The notes below the pieces were generated by a model, which was given only the letters and a program-made list of their open reading frames with translations, was not told the origin of the DNA and searched no databases. Made by a program: the position numbers and the translations under genes. Positions 9,610 to 18,972 of a DNA stretch of 64,000 nt are shown here, piece by piece (position 1 is the first letter of the stretch; every line of letters starts with the position of its first letter). The stretch lies in assembly GCF_013343215.1 (NCBI RefSeq), contig NZ_CP039143.1, positions 124,001 through 188,000 on the forward strand, written 5' to 3'. The stretch comes from Acinetobacter sp. 10FS3-1 (GTDB taxonomy: Bacteria > Pseudomonadota > Gammaproteobacteria > Pseudomonadales > Moraxellaceae).

Positions 9610-12600
9610 TTAACAGCATGTGGTTATTTTTAGACCTTCAGCTTTAAGTTCAAGAGATCGAGGTCTGCCGATACATGCTAGATGTAAGCAAAATTTAAAT
9701 GCAGCAAGAGCATGACCATCTTTTACTGAGTAGAGTTGTAGACGAGGAAATTCCTCTTGAGTTGATGGATGTTTATCTGTTGATGCTTTTGCTAATTTGA
9801 ATAGTTGAGGCTGTTGTTTAGCATCTAACTTTGTTTGCAAATCTTGTCCAAGTAAGTGCCAAAATTTGGCAGGAAATAAAGCCTTAACCTGGGAGTAAAA
9901 ATGTTCGAGTTGATTGATATCCTTCCAGCGATAATGGATACCTGTGTGTGATGCGGTCACTCGACTCAAAAATACATTCAAAATGAATTCAATTTGTATT
10001 GGATTTTTGCGAGTTATTTTCTGTAGATGTTCAAAAAAATAAGTCACAGCGTGAAGCTCTTCAGCGGTATCAAGCATCGCTGGCTTTAAAAGGGTTGAGC
10101 TATCAATACTAAATAAACGAGGATTCCCTTTTTTTGATTTAATGTCTGCTAAATTTAGGGCATTTTCATACCAATAATTTACGAGCTCTTCTGGTAAGCA
10201 TATACGTTGAGCTGCACTTTTAGGATCGTGAGTAGTCTCTAATAAGTTGAGTGTTTCATAAAAGCGTTGAAGTGAAATTTTAGAATCTTCTGTGCCGGCG
10301 AAGAAAGCAAAAAAGTCATGGGGTTGATTTGTTTGTACTGACAGTTCGTTAAGAATGTCAGTAGCATTACTTTGGAGCCAGTTTGTTTGATCGTTCAATA
10401 ATATAGTTGCTAGAACTACCTGATTTTTCTCAAAATTAAAGTCTTCTTCATCCGTTGTTATTTTCAAATTTTTAAACGTTGCATTGTAGCCTATGATTTT
10501 TTTAGCCAGTTCATTTGGCATATCTGGATGATGTTTCAGTAGTTTTTGACCAGCAATGAGATAACTTAAGTGAATATAACTTTTGAAAGTTTCAACGGGT
10601 TCTATATGCCCTAAAAGATGGGCGATAACAAACCAATGGTTTTGTCCATGTTGATTTTGAAGAAGTTCAGTTCGAATTTTTTCATATTCGTTTTCACTAT
10701 AGTCAGTCAGCTCTTGCACAAGTGGTGCATATTCACAGTTCAGTAAAAGCGATAAATGATTCGCTGCCGTGTGACGAAAAGAGTGAAAGGAGTAATGATG
10801 CTCTTTAAAGACCTGATTCAATATCAGTTTTAGGGGCACAGTGACAGTGTGTTTATTCAGTTTTTTATTTTCATTCAAGTTGCTGAATAAATATAGACTT
10901 TTCTTATTCTCTAAACGTTTTTCAACAATAAAATCGCTAAAGAATTGGTACTCATCATCTTTAAGCAAAGCGTAGGCAGGCACAATCCGTTCCGCACTAT
11001 CAGTTTTGAGCAGATGTTGATTCCCTTGTTTTTTTGAACCATAAGGTTGAACCCAGATAGAAAATTGATCTAAACCCTCGATATCTTTTACACGTAATCC
11101 CAGTATTTCATTGATACGCATACCAGTTCGGTAAGCTAAAATATAAATGATTTTTAATAATCTATATTGATGGTCTGAGATGGATTGATCATGTAAGAAC
11201 TGATTTAACTTCTTTAATATGACTTGGAAGGCTGTGTGACCTATGATGCGTGCCCGTGGTCGACTTTGCGATGCAATAAATTCAAGTTCGAAATCTTCTG
11301 CTTGAAAAACAATTTGCTGGAAGGTGTGAAAACGTTTCAACATGCGGATCGTTTGGTCTTTAGATTTTTTAAACTCAGGTTGATCTGCTTCATCAGCAAG
11401 TCGTGTATTGCTAATGATTTGTTGATAGATTTTGTTCAGTAGATCATTAATGTCATCATCGGCATCGACGTATTGCAAGGCATGAGTTAAAAACGGTTCT
11501 GCAATCCGGGTGTAATATGTATAGATTGAACTATCTGCGAGTTTTTGATTGTCTTGAGATGCCTTCGTGTACTGAGTTGTATCAAAATCAAAAGTGGCTG
11601 ATAATTTTTTTATTTGCTCTGAATTTGGTCGATACAGACTGATGAGCCATAAGATAATACGCTTAGAAAACTTATTAAACTGCTCTTGGTGAAGCAGGCA
11701 AAAATCAATAATAAGTTCAGCAATGGGGTGTTCCGTTGATGGTGTGCGAATAATTTTCAGCAAGTTTTTATGAATAAATATGATATTTTCTACTGCTTCA
11801 GACGTATTGAGATCTGGTAGGGCTTTGGCGGTAGAAGAGACATTTTGTTCGATTTCATCACTTAATTGAGTTTTGAGTTTTGGGAATGCAAAATTTTCAA
11901 ACTCATGTTCAGATAAACCACACGTGAGCGTGTTTTCTAACAAACATTGTGAGAGGGCAGGATCAATATCTGCATTGTGCAGTTGTACCCAATTAAAATT
12001 GGCGTAGTCACGTAGAAATTTGAAAGTCTTTTGGGTGTATGGATGTTTTATTTTTTGAAAAATGAGGTGTAGATAAGCATCCACGTCTAGACTGATGTCA
12101 CGAATTTGCCTTGTGTTGAAATGAATGAGCCAAAGTTGTGTGAGTTGATCTGGAACAAAATTACGCGATTTTCGAATTGTTTTCTCATCGACAAATAGAT
12201 CGCCATAGCTTGGAGAAAATGGCTCTAAAAAGATGATATTTAAATCGCAAATTTTTTGGATTTTTACGGGATTCTTTAAATGTTCAAGTAATGCATTTAA
12301 TGTTGCTGTTTGACTTAGTCCACCATATAGCATTGAGCAAAGCAGAATATTTGCAATAATTTCTTCATCAGAAAACGTCGAGCTATCTTGAGCAAGAATC
12401 CAGTAGTGCCACAGTTTTTCGAGGATGATGTCAATTTCATGACCGGCCTGGATCCAATCCAAAGTGAAAATTGGTTCATCACGTTTCATCTCGAAGGTAA
12501 GATAAGGTAGTGGGAGGTCTAGGTTATTGCTCTTATTGAGGTCTTTGATATATGTTCGGAAGAATTCATGTGCATATTTATTCCAAGCCAAATTTGGTGC

Positions 12601-12795
12601 TTTACGTTTAATAAACTCATAAATCGCAGGATAAGCTTGAATTAAGTCTTCAGTTGAGAATTTTTGTTCATCAAAGTATTGGCGGAGCTCATGTTCTGCA
12701 TCAGCTCGTAGATTCTTTTCTAATTCATTACGTTGAAGTTGACGTCTGTCTTCTGCATAGAGTTTTTTTGAGATTTTTTTATTGCGTGAGGACAT
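9610..12795 (-). CDS. Large tyrosine recombinase, third gene of a recombinase trio
   Basis: About 1061 aa, far longer than phage integrases (about 400 aa). The catalytic domain lies in the middle: box-I arginine in YRTGMRINEILGLR (residue about 560), a likely beta-hairpin lysine in YGSKKQGNQ, HSFRHTAANH (H-x-x-R, residue about 673), LLGH (residue about 730) and the nucleophile region KSYIHLSY (residue about 744). The R-K-HxxR-H-Y set therefore looks complete. Long N- and C-terminal regions of unknown function flank it. I prefer the ATG at 12795; a GTG at 12807 is possible. Either start overlaps the preceding gene (stop at 12779), indicating translational coupling. It is the only member of the trio that appears fully catalytic. 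Confidence 0.8.
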   Translation of the reverse strand: MSSRNKKISKKLYAEDRRQLQRNELEKNLRADAEHELRQYFDEQKFSTEDLIQAYPAIYEFIKRKAPNLAWNKYAHEFFRTYIKDLNKSNNLDLPLPYLTFEMKRDEPIFTLDWIQAGHEIDIILEKLWHYWILAQDSSTFSDEEIIANILLCSMLYGGLSQTATLNALLEHLKNPVKIQKICDLNIIFLEPFSPSYGDLFVDEKTIRKSRNFVPDQLTQLWLIHFNTRQIRDISLDVDAYLHLIFQKIKHPYTQKTFKFLRDYANFNWVQLHNADIDPALSQCLLENTLTCGLSEHEFENFAFPKLKTQLSDEIEQNVSSTAKALPDLNTSEAVENIIFIHKNLLKIIRTPSTEHPIAELIIDFCLLHQEQFNKFSKRIILWLISLYRPNSEQIKKLSATFDFDTTQYTKASQDNQKLADSSIYTYYTRIAEPFLTHALQYVDADDDINDLLNKIYQQIISNTRLADEADQPEFKKSKDQTIRMLKRFHTFQQIVFQAEDFELEFIASQSRPRARIIGHTAFQVILKKLNQFLHDQSISDHQYRLLKIIYILAYRTGMRINEILGLRVKDIEGLDQFSIWVQPYGSKKQGNQHLLKTDSAERIVPAYALLKDDEYQFFSDFIVEKRLENKKSLYLFSNLNENKKLNKHTVTVPLKLILNQVFKEHHYSFHSFRHTAANHLSLLLNCEYAPLVQELTDYSENEYEKIRTELLQNQHGQNHWFVIAHLLGHIEPVETFKSYIHLSYLIAGQKLLKHHPDMPNELAKKIIGYNATFKNLKITTDEEDFNFEKNQVVLATILLNDQTNWLQSNATDILNELSVQTNQPHDFFAFFAGTEDSKISLQRFYETLNLLETTHDPKSAAQRICLPEELVNYWYENALNLADIKSKKGNPRLFSIDSSTLLKPAMLDTAEELHAVTYFFEHLQKITRKNPIQIEFILNVFLSRVTASHTGIHYRWKDINQLEHFYSQVKALFPAKFWHLLGQDLQTKLDAKQQPQLFKLAKASTDKHPSTQEEFPRLQLYSVKDGHALAAFKFCLHLACIGRPRSLELKAEGLKITTCC

Positions 12796-15055
12796 CAACT
12801 TCAACACCTGTAATTTTAAAATACGTTTTCATTTGCTCTAAAACATCTGCAATTTTGGAAAATTGAGAGAGCGATAAACTGGAAAATGGATGGGCTGCTT
12901 CTTGTTGCATAAGCTCATGTCCAAAAAGTGCCAAAATTTCAGGTTCAGAAACTTTATGAGTTAAAAATGCACGAGCTGTGTGGCGATGCCAGTTTGCATG
13001 ATCAAGACCTAATTCTGGATGAAATTTTTTTACTGAAGATGGGCTTAACGGTATCCAGTCATTATTCTGAATGATTCCCAAGAGGGGGAGCTTACTCATT
13101 TTGATTTGTTGTATGACCTCACTTAAAGCGGGTTGACTCATCATGATTTGAATCAAAAAATATTCTAAAAAATTAAGGAATTTTTTTATCTCTTCAACTA
13201 AAAATGGGCAAAGTGGAATGAGGCGTCCAAATCCATTACGGCCGCCTACTTCTTTGTCTGAAACCATCAAAATTTGGCGTTTTAAATTAAAGTTTTTAAG
13301 AAATCCAGGGAATTCAGCAACGGGGCGTGCTGCTGTAAAAAGAAGAAGGATATGCCATAACCAGATGTTGTAATGATTAAAGATTGAAATTAGGTCATCT
13401 TCGGCTTGTGAAAAAATATTAAATTTCAATACAGCAAAAATTTCTGTAATGACCTGTGGCTTGGGAGCTTTACGACTACCAAAATAAAGTGTTGAATCAG
13501 ATGGTGAAGTGGTAACACCACTTTCATATTTACGCACTATATCCGTACAGAGTGATTTTAAAATATCGAGATATTGTGCGTGTAAACGCGGGATATTCTG
13601 ATGACAATAAGAAATAGACGATGACTGATTTGCATCAATCCCTGTAACTAGGTCTGCAAGTTGTTTATTACCTGTTTTTTCAAGAACCGTGTGATGCAGT
13701 AGAGAACTCACCTTTACGACAGACAGTTTTGGAATCAGTAATTCTTGTCTTAATTTGCGTAAATATTGCTGTATATCATCGATACTAACCGAATCCATTT
13801 TGCGAAGATCCTCTATGAATAGATTCGGAATTGGAATGTCTAAATAGATAGTCTGATTGAGCAAGCTGTCCGAATACTTAAAATTGCGGTTCTCAAATAT
13901 ATTAAATTTACTGCGTAAGAAGAACTGATCATTTTTATGGAGCAATTCTTGGCGGTTATTTAATTTTTTAGCTCGCTTGCTTTCTATATATAACCACTCA
14001 TTCACACTATTGCCTGTTAAAAATGCGAGTATCAGGATCAAAGCACTTTTATTTTGATGTTCAGAGTAGTCCATATGAAGTCTTTTCAGTAGATGGTTCA
14101 CGCTAGATGGATTTGGGAAAAAACTACTCGACGTGAGTAAATGTTCTTTGCGTTGAATATGTTTTGCAACAAGCGGTAGAACATAGCTTTGACTCGTTTC
14201 TGAATATGCTGCGAGTGGTGTGACGTCAGTTGGATTGACAACAATTTGCCGATTAATCGGCTCATCGATTAAGGTTTCTATATTCAGTGCTTTAGATTTA
14301 GCCCCTTTTTTGATTTCGATACTTTCTTCAATGAATTGTTCTTCATCAAGAAACTGATGTTGAAGCTGCGTATCGATACTTGCACGTGCAATCTTCGCTT
14401 TGTTTTTTAAAATGTAGTTAAAAGTAATCCGAATATCATTGAGTAGATTGCGATCAAACTCAGGCAATTCATGCGTATCTAATGTGATCAGATGTTGAAT
14501 GAATTGTTCTAAGCTCTGTGTTGGATCTTGAAGATAGGTACTCCAGAGACGTTGATACTCTTGTGTATTTTGATATTTTTTTTCAGTATCTAAATTTTTA
14601 TTTGCAGTCCTAAAGCGCTGGAATAAGCGCTTTACGGTATTGAAGTGTTCTGTGTGTGCTTGTTTAAAAAGCTCTGGTTTAAGCTCAGGAAGAGCAATTA
14701 AATAAATTGCCGCTTTTAAAACTAGAATATTCCAATTTTTTGCATGCGTGTGTGATGCAGGTAATTGCGCAATTGAATTGATGTATGACGTAATGGATAA
14801 ATCACTAACCTTAACTTTTTTCGTGAAAGGGATTACCGGAGGTGTCGGCAGCTGCGAATCAAACTCTATATCGATATCAAAGTAATCGAGATTGAGACCA
14901 ACCAGAAAATTGTCAGTCTGTTGAGAAGACAATAGTTTAAGCACAAAGTTGATATGTTGCGTACGTTCAAATTGCTCATCACCAAACAGTTTTTCTAGTG
15001 TTTTTTGCAGTGAAATAACTGGCAAATCAATATACTCGTTTAGAGAGTTCGACAC
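12779..15055 (-). CDS. Tyrosine-recombinase-like protein, second gene of the trio
   Basis: About 758 aa. A C-terminal catalytic-like region contains the box-I arginine in FTAARPVAEF (residue about 575), WHRHTARAFL (H-x-x-R, residue about 692) and LFGHE (residue about 711). The following segment (HPFSSLSLSQFSKI) has no tyrosine where the nucleophile should be, so it may be structural or a non-cleaving partner. The start is taken as the GTG at 15055: GGAG lies 6 nt upstream, and the G is shared with the TAG stop of the preceding gene. An ATG at 15088 would give a longer product with a larger overlap. Roles for such multi-recombinase operons are known in Tn554 and RIT elements. Confidence 0.75.
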   Translation of the reverse strand: MSNSLNEYIDLPVISLQKTLEKLFGDEQFERTQHINFVLKLLSSQQTDNFLVGLNLDYFDIDIEFDSQLPTPPVIPFTKKVKVSDLSITSYINSIAQLPASHTHAKNWNILVLKAAIYLIALPELKPELFKQAHTEHFNTVKRLFQRFRTANKNLDTEKKYQNTQEYQRLWSTYLQDPTQSLEQFIQHLITLDTHELPEFDRNLLNDIRITFNYILKNKAKIARASIDTQLQHQFLDEEQFIEESIEIKKGAKSKALNIETLIDEPINRQIVVNPTDVTPLAAYSETSQSYVLPLVAKHIQRKEHLLTSSSFFPNPSSVNHLLKRLHMDYSEHQNKSALILILAFLTGNSVNEWLYIESKRAKKLNNRQELLHKNDQFFLRSKFNIFENRNFKYSDSLLNQTIYLDIPIPNLFIEDLRKMDSVSIDDIQQYLRKLRQELLIPKLSVVKVSSLLHHTVLEKTGNKQLADLVTGIDANQSSSISYCHQNIPRLHAQYLDILKSLCTDIVRKYESGVTTSPSDSTLYFGSRKAPKPQVITEIFAVLKFNIFSQAEDDLISIFNHYNIWLWHILLLFTAARPVAEFPGFLKNFNLKRQILMVSDKEVGGRNGFGRLIPLCPFLVEEIKKFLNFLEYFLIQIMMSQPALSEVIQQIKMSKLPLLGIIQNNDWIPLSPSSVKKFHPELGLDHANWHRHTARAFLTHKVSEPEILALFGHELMQQEAAHPFSSLSLSQFSKIADVLEQMKTYFKITGVEVDVLTQ

Positions 15056-15738
15056 TATGATCTCCAAATTTTTTCTGTACTTAGGCAACTATCAGAGTGA
15101 CCCATGAGTTCTTTTACACAGCTGCTGTTGAGTGATAATTCATTAAAAATATGTGTGCGCTGTTGTTCGATATTTTTAGTACGCTGATTCAGTTGATTTC
15201 GAGAACATGAAAGTAGTTGTGCTAGCAGTTCCAGACTCATTTGATGATGTGGCTTTAAAGATGATTCTTTGTTAAGGGTCAATAGTGTTTGACGTGAAAG
15301 ATGTGTGTTAATTAAATGCAATGTTTTTCGTGGATTTAACGAACGAATATCAAATTTTGTAGATTTGATGAATTGAATAAATTCACGACTGCATAACTCC
15401 ATCAGAAATGCTAACTCATCCTCTGAAAAAGATTGTTGATGATGAATAATTAAAGTGACTTCTTTGATATCATTCTTTAAGTAGCTAAGATATAAGTGAA
15501 TATTATTAAAAACGGTGTAGCTATCAAATTCTGGAGTTTTCCAGACATGAAGTTCTTTTATACGATTAGAAATATCTAAATCTACTGCGAGATTTTTCCA
15601 CATATTTAAGTAGCATAGATTGAAACCATAAGCGTGTGGATGAATGGTGATTCTGCTTTTTTTGAAATTTTTTACAGTACTTATCTGTGTTGCTGGAAAC
15701 TTTAAAAGTAGTTCAGATGTCAAATCCATAAATGCCAT
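15055..15738 (-). CDS. Small recombinase-related protein, first gene of the trio
   Basis: 227 aa. Most of the protein is unrecognised. The last 40 residues resemble the tail of a tyrosine recombinase: QQRTHIFNELSLNSSCVKELMGHSDSCLSTEKIW, aligning by eye with the R-H-T...LLGHSS...T..IY pattern but with Trp in place of Tyr. No box-I arginine is evident, so catalysis is unlikely. It is the promoter-proximal gene of a three-gene operon; its stop overlaps the GTG start of the second gene. Three-gene recombinase modules include RIT elements, Tn554 TnpABC and the gamma-mobile-trio islands; which one this belongs to is not determined here. Confidence 0.6.
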   Translation of the reverse strand: MAFMDLTSELLLKFPATQISTVKNFKKSRITIHPHAYGFNLCYLNMWKNLAVDLDISNRIKELHVWKTPEFDSYTVFNNIHLYLSYLKNDIKEVTLIIHHQQSFSEDELAFLMELCSREFIQFIKSTKFDIRSLNPRKTLHLINTHLSRQTLLTLNKESSLKPHHQMSLELLAQLLSCSRNQLNQRTKNIEQQRTHIFNELSLNSSCVKELMGHSDSCLSTEKIWRS

Positions 15739-16092
15739 TGAATAAAAATAATATAGTAATATTCAAGGATATTTAGAGTTTTTGAATATGGCAGGAGGCA
15801 TCATTTTTTTCTTAATTTTAAAGTTTTTTATTATCGAAGGTTTCAAAATTTCCTACTGGATAGGATACTCACTATTAGTTAGCTATATTTGTGAATTGGC
15901 AAAAAATAACATGTTTTTATTATGATGTTCACATAGCAGATTACAATGAATACAGTAGGGATGAGTACAGTTAAATTATTACAATAACAATGCTCAAATT
16001 TGACCTTTTTTAATGGTAACTAAAATCAAGCAGGAATCAATTTTTGATAAGTATGTAGACAAATTTAATTTGATTGATATCGGGAGCCGTAT
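15739..16092. other. AT-rich intergenic region upstream of the trio
   Basis: 354 bp between the divergent trio operon and the next plus-strand gene. Strongly AT-rich with several TATAAT-like and poly-T stretches, so it probably holds promoters for both directions, but no specific element or RNA gene could be supported. Confidence 0.4.
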
Positions 16093-16356
16093 ATGGAAAT
16101 TAAACAACTGAAACAGGTAGAAGTCGTTACAGATGTTGTATGTGATGTATGCAACCAATCAACGGAACTACAGTTCGGAACGCTATCAGCGCATTGGGGG
16201 TATGGCTCCAGGCATGATGGTGAAAAATATGAGTTGCAGTTATGTGAAAAATGTTTCTTTTATGCCCTAGCGACATTAAAAAAAGAGCGAGCAGATGAGT
16301 TTATGTTTGATGAAAATTTTGACCCTTCAACACTAGATGGGTTTGGGTTGAAGTGA
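16093..16356 (+). CDS. Conserved hypothetical small zinc-ribbon-like protein
   Basis: 87 aa. Two CxxC pairs (VVCDVCNQ at about residue 17 and LCEKCF at about residue 52) could bind one zinc ion. Between them lies a distinctive SAHWGYGSRHDGEKYELQ segment, a pattern I associate with small uncharacterised proteobacterial proteins. The start is preceded by GGGAG at 16081-16085. It stands alone, with no operon partner. Function unknown. Confidence 0.7.
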   Translation: MEIKQLKQVEVVTDVVCDVCNQSTELQFGTLSAHWGYGSRHDGEKYELQLCEKCFFYALATLKKERADEFMFDENFDPSTLDGFGLK

Positions 16357-16425
16357 ACCTATCATCGCGACAGGTTCTAAGAATCCAGAAAATACTGACT
16401 CAGATCCAAGCCAGCAGCTTCATTT

Positions 16426-16740
16426 TTAATGGCGAGTAAGGGATTCAGGAAAAATATTGTTCTTTGCTTCAAGGTCACTGAGCTCTGAAAAGGCCTGAAT
16501 ACCGCCTGCGGCTTTAATTCCATCTAAAGCGACAGATAGAGCTTCCTGATCTGACGGGAATGTTTCATCCCATACCGTAGAAGTACCATTTTGGTTTACC
16601 ACTTCCAGTGTCCAGTCACTATCAGGTAATCGATAAATTAGAACTTCAATTTGCTCATTATCCTCTTGTAAAATTTGAGATAAGGGAGAATCGATTAAAT
16701 CATTTTCATCATAATCCAGAGTATTGTCATTATCAGACAT
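16426..16740 (-). CDS. Hypothetical acidic protein
   Basis: 104 aa, acidic N-terminus (DNDNTLDYDENDLIDS), then a compact alpha/beta-looking segment (IEVLIYRLPDSDWTLEVVNQNGTSTVWDETFPSDQEALSVALDGIKAAGGIQAF). Cytosolic, with no signal peptide or membrane segment. The composition resembles chromosomal genes rather than the mobile cargo. Not recognised as a named family. Confidence 0.6.
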   Translation of the reverse strand: MSDNDNTLDYDENDLIDSPLSQILQEDNEQIEVLIYRLPDSDWTLEVVNQNGTSTVWDETFPSDQEALSVALDGIKAAGGIQAFSELSDLEAKNNIFPESLTRH

Positions 16741-16840
16741 TAGCGGCAGCCTTTATTGTATTTAACATCCGTCCATAGTAATGAATGAATTAAATTTTGC
16801 CTAGCGGAATGAATGTTATGGGTACAAAGGACGGCTAATT

Positions 16841-17170
16841 CTAAAAAATAATAGCCCCGACAATAAAACAAAATAATCCAAAAATTACCCAAATCCAGAC
16901 ATTCGATTTGGGTTTCTCAGTATGTGATGTATAGAGTGGTTGTTGTTCCTGAGTAAGATTCTCTTGGTTGCCAGCTCTGTTCTTATAGGGTTGGTGCTTG
17001 GAATAGGATAGGCCTGTGCCTGGAATACCAACGCTGGTTCGGGTGCCTTTTTTGCCAATATTTAAAGAAGCACCAGGTTTGCCAATGCTTGCACTGCTGA
17101 TGCCTTTATGCGTCAGATTGATTTTTAATCCAGGTAATATTTTAATACTCTTGCGAAATCTGAAGCCCAT
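16841..17170 (-). CDS. DUF4236 domain protein with C-terminal membrane anchor
   Basis: 109 aa. The N-terminal 60 residues match the DUF4236 pattern: MGFRFRKSIKILPGLKINLTHKGISSASIGKPGASLNIGKKGTRTSVGIPGTGLSY. A polar linker is followed by one hydrophobic helix at the end (NVWIWVIFGLFCFIVGAIIF), so it is likely tail-anchored. DUF4236 proteins occur in many bacteria and phages with no assigned biochemical role. Confidence 0.8.
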   Translation of the reverse strand: MGFRFRKSIKILPGLKINLTHKGISSASIGKPGASLNIGKKGTRTSVGIPGTGLSYSKHQPYKNRAGNQENLTQEQQPLYTSHTEKPKSNVWIWVIFGLFCFIVGAIIF

Positions 17171-17321
17171 TTTTTTTCCATTTACAAGAACCAGTTTGGT
17201 TTCTATCTCAGTTGTCGGGATACAGTGAAATAAAAGTTTGATTCATTCATAGGACTGATCATTTGACTTATCTAGTGAAATATCAGTATGTTCTTCAACA
17301 TAAGATATTGGCTTTTAGGCA

Positions 17322-17912
17322 ATGAATCAAACATCAAATTATTACAATCAGCATGCTCAAGCATTTTTTGAAAATACCTATCAGGTTGAAATGGCAAGTC
17401 TTTACGCACCATTTCTAAGATATTTGCCGGAACAGGCATTGATCCTGGATTTGGGCTGTGGCTCGGGGCGGGACACTTTGGCATTTAAGAAAAAAGGCTA
17501 TCAAGTTGAGGCAATTGATTATTCTGCCGAGCTGGTTGAAAAGGCGAGAGAACTGACAGGCATCAATGTACGTCAGCAAAGTTTTTACGAGCTGAATGAA
17601 GTAGCTAAGTATGATGGTATTTGGGCCTGTGCTTCTCTTTTACACTGTGAAAGAGATCGCCTGACTGAAGTGTTGGGGCGCTTATTTAAAGCATTAAAGC
17701 CAAATGGTGTGTGTTACATGTCTTTTAAATATGGCAATACAGACCGTGAGAAAGAAGGGCGTAGCTTTACTGACTTGAATGAGCAGCAAGCTTACGACTT
17801 ACTCAAACAAATAGATCAGGCTTTACTGTTACAGCAATGGATTACTGTAGATAAACGTCCAGACCGTACAGAAGAGTGGATCAATATCCTGATTAAAAAA
17901 GAGCAGGCTTAG
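17322..17912 (+). CDS. Class I SAM-dependent methyltransferase
   Basis: 196 aa. The SAM-binding motif I is LILDLGCGSGRDTLAFKKKG (residues about 40-60), with acidic motif II VEAIDYSAELV, and later GIWACASLLHC and LFKALKPNGVCYMSFKYG (motif post-I/III). This resembles TehB/UbiE-like small-molecule methyltransferases more than DNA methylases, as no DPPY or PCQ motif is present. It is followed after 2 bp by an HNH nuclease gene, so the two are co-transcribed. Substrate unknown. Confidence 0.85.
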   Translation: MNQTSNYYNQHAQAFFENTYQVEMASLYAPFLRYLPEQALILDLGCGSGRDTLAFKKKGYQVEAIDYSAELVEKARELTGINVRQQSFYELNEVAKYDGIWACASLLHCERDRLTEVLGRLFKALKPNGVCYMSFKYGNTDREKEGRSFTDLNEQQAYDLLKQIDQALLLQQWITVDKRPDRTEEWINILIKKEQA

Positions 17913-17914
17913 AT

Positions 17915-18964
17915 ATGTTCAGTACAGCTGACATACCAACACCCAACGAGCAGCTGAAATTTTTGAAGCATATTCAGCAGATATTGCATTCTGGGACTTT
18001 TACTTCGACATATAAGTTTGCTTTGCTGATAAGTATCACGCGTCTGGCGATTGAACAGGGGCAAGATACTGGTGCTGCCTTGCATTTAGAATATCAAGAT
18101 ATTGCTGAAAAGTTTATTAACCTATACTGGAAACAGTCACTGCCGTTTCAGTTTAACCAGTATGAGCCTTTTACTATTCATCAAAGCACTGGTAAGCAGG
18201 CAAAGATCATCAGTGAAATCCAGAATGCACAGCAACAATTCAAGACCTTGGCCGCGCTGAGAAAGGAGGTGCTTTACTGGAACAAGCTAAAGCGAACAGT
18301 TGCAACAACGGTTAAGCAAATGCCGGTGGTATATTTGCAGAATCTGAATGGTCAAACCATAGAGTTTCTCTATAGTCTTGAAGATTCCAAGCAGTCCCTC
18401 AACTTGTTGCCCAAGGTGATGTATTGCTTAAGACAATTTAGTGAAATCATTGAAGAGTTGTGCCAGAAGCGCTGGATTGATTTTGTTCGGCTAAACAAGC
18501 AGAACCTGGTGGTACTGGATGGTTTGCCTGACCTAGATGAATTCATGTTTGCTCCAAGTCGTAATCAATTGGGGCAGGTCGCGGACTTCTTAATTGACTT
18601 ACAGCAATGCCAGTGTTTTTACTGTGGAAAAAGTCTCAAAAATTCAAAATATGCCGTGGATCATTTTATTCCATGGTCATTATATCCTGCCGATACCGGA
18701 CATAATTTTGTCCTGGCGGATGAAAAATGCAACTCACAAAAAAGTAATTATTTAGCATCACAGCAATTCTTACATCAGTGGCAGGAACGTAATCATCTGC
18801 ATGATCAATCTATTGTTCGGGAAATTTCCCAATTGGGTTTTTTAACCGATATGCAGCGTTCGCATCGGGTTGCCGACTGGGCATATAAGCAGGCAATAGA
18901 GAATGAGTATTTAGTTTGGTTGGGTGCAAAAGATAAGCAAATTTTTCGATCTATTGGTTTATAA
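17915..18964 (+). CDS. HNH endonuclease domain protein
   Basis: 349 aa. The C-terminal third carries an HNH motif with zinc-knuckle cysteines: QCFYCGKSLKNSKYAVDHFIPWSLYPADTGHNFVLADEKCNSQKSNYL (residues about 231-280). The metal ligands (DH...N...N) look complete. The N-terminal 230 residues are helical and unrecognised, possibly the DNA-recognition part. It is coupled to the preceding methyltransferase gene (2-bp gap), an arrangement that may be a paired functional unit, though the methyltransferase does not look like a DNA methylase. Confidence 0.8.
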   Translation: MFSTADIPTPNEQLKFLKHIQQILHSGTFTSTYKFALLISITRLAIEQGQDTGAALHLEYQDIAEKFINLYWKQSLPFQFNQYEPFTIHQSTGKQAKIISEIQNAQQQFKTLAALRKEVLYWNKLKRTVATTVKQMPVVYLQNLNGQTIEFLYSLEDSKQSLNLLPKVMYCLRQFSEIIEELCQKRWIDFVRLNKQNLVVLDGLPDLDEFMFAPSRNQLGQVADFLIDLQQCQCFYCGKSLKNSKYAVDHFIPWSLYPADTGHNFVLADEKCNSQKSNYLASQQFLHQWQERNHLHDQSIVREISQLGFLTDMQRSHRVADWAYKQAIENEYLVWLGAKDKQIFRSIGL

Positions 18965-18972
18965 GAAAGACC

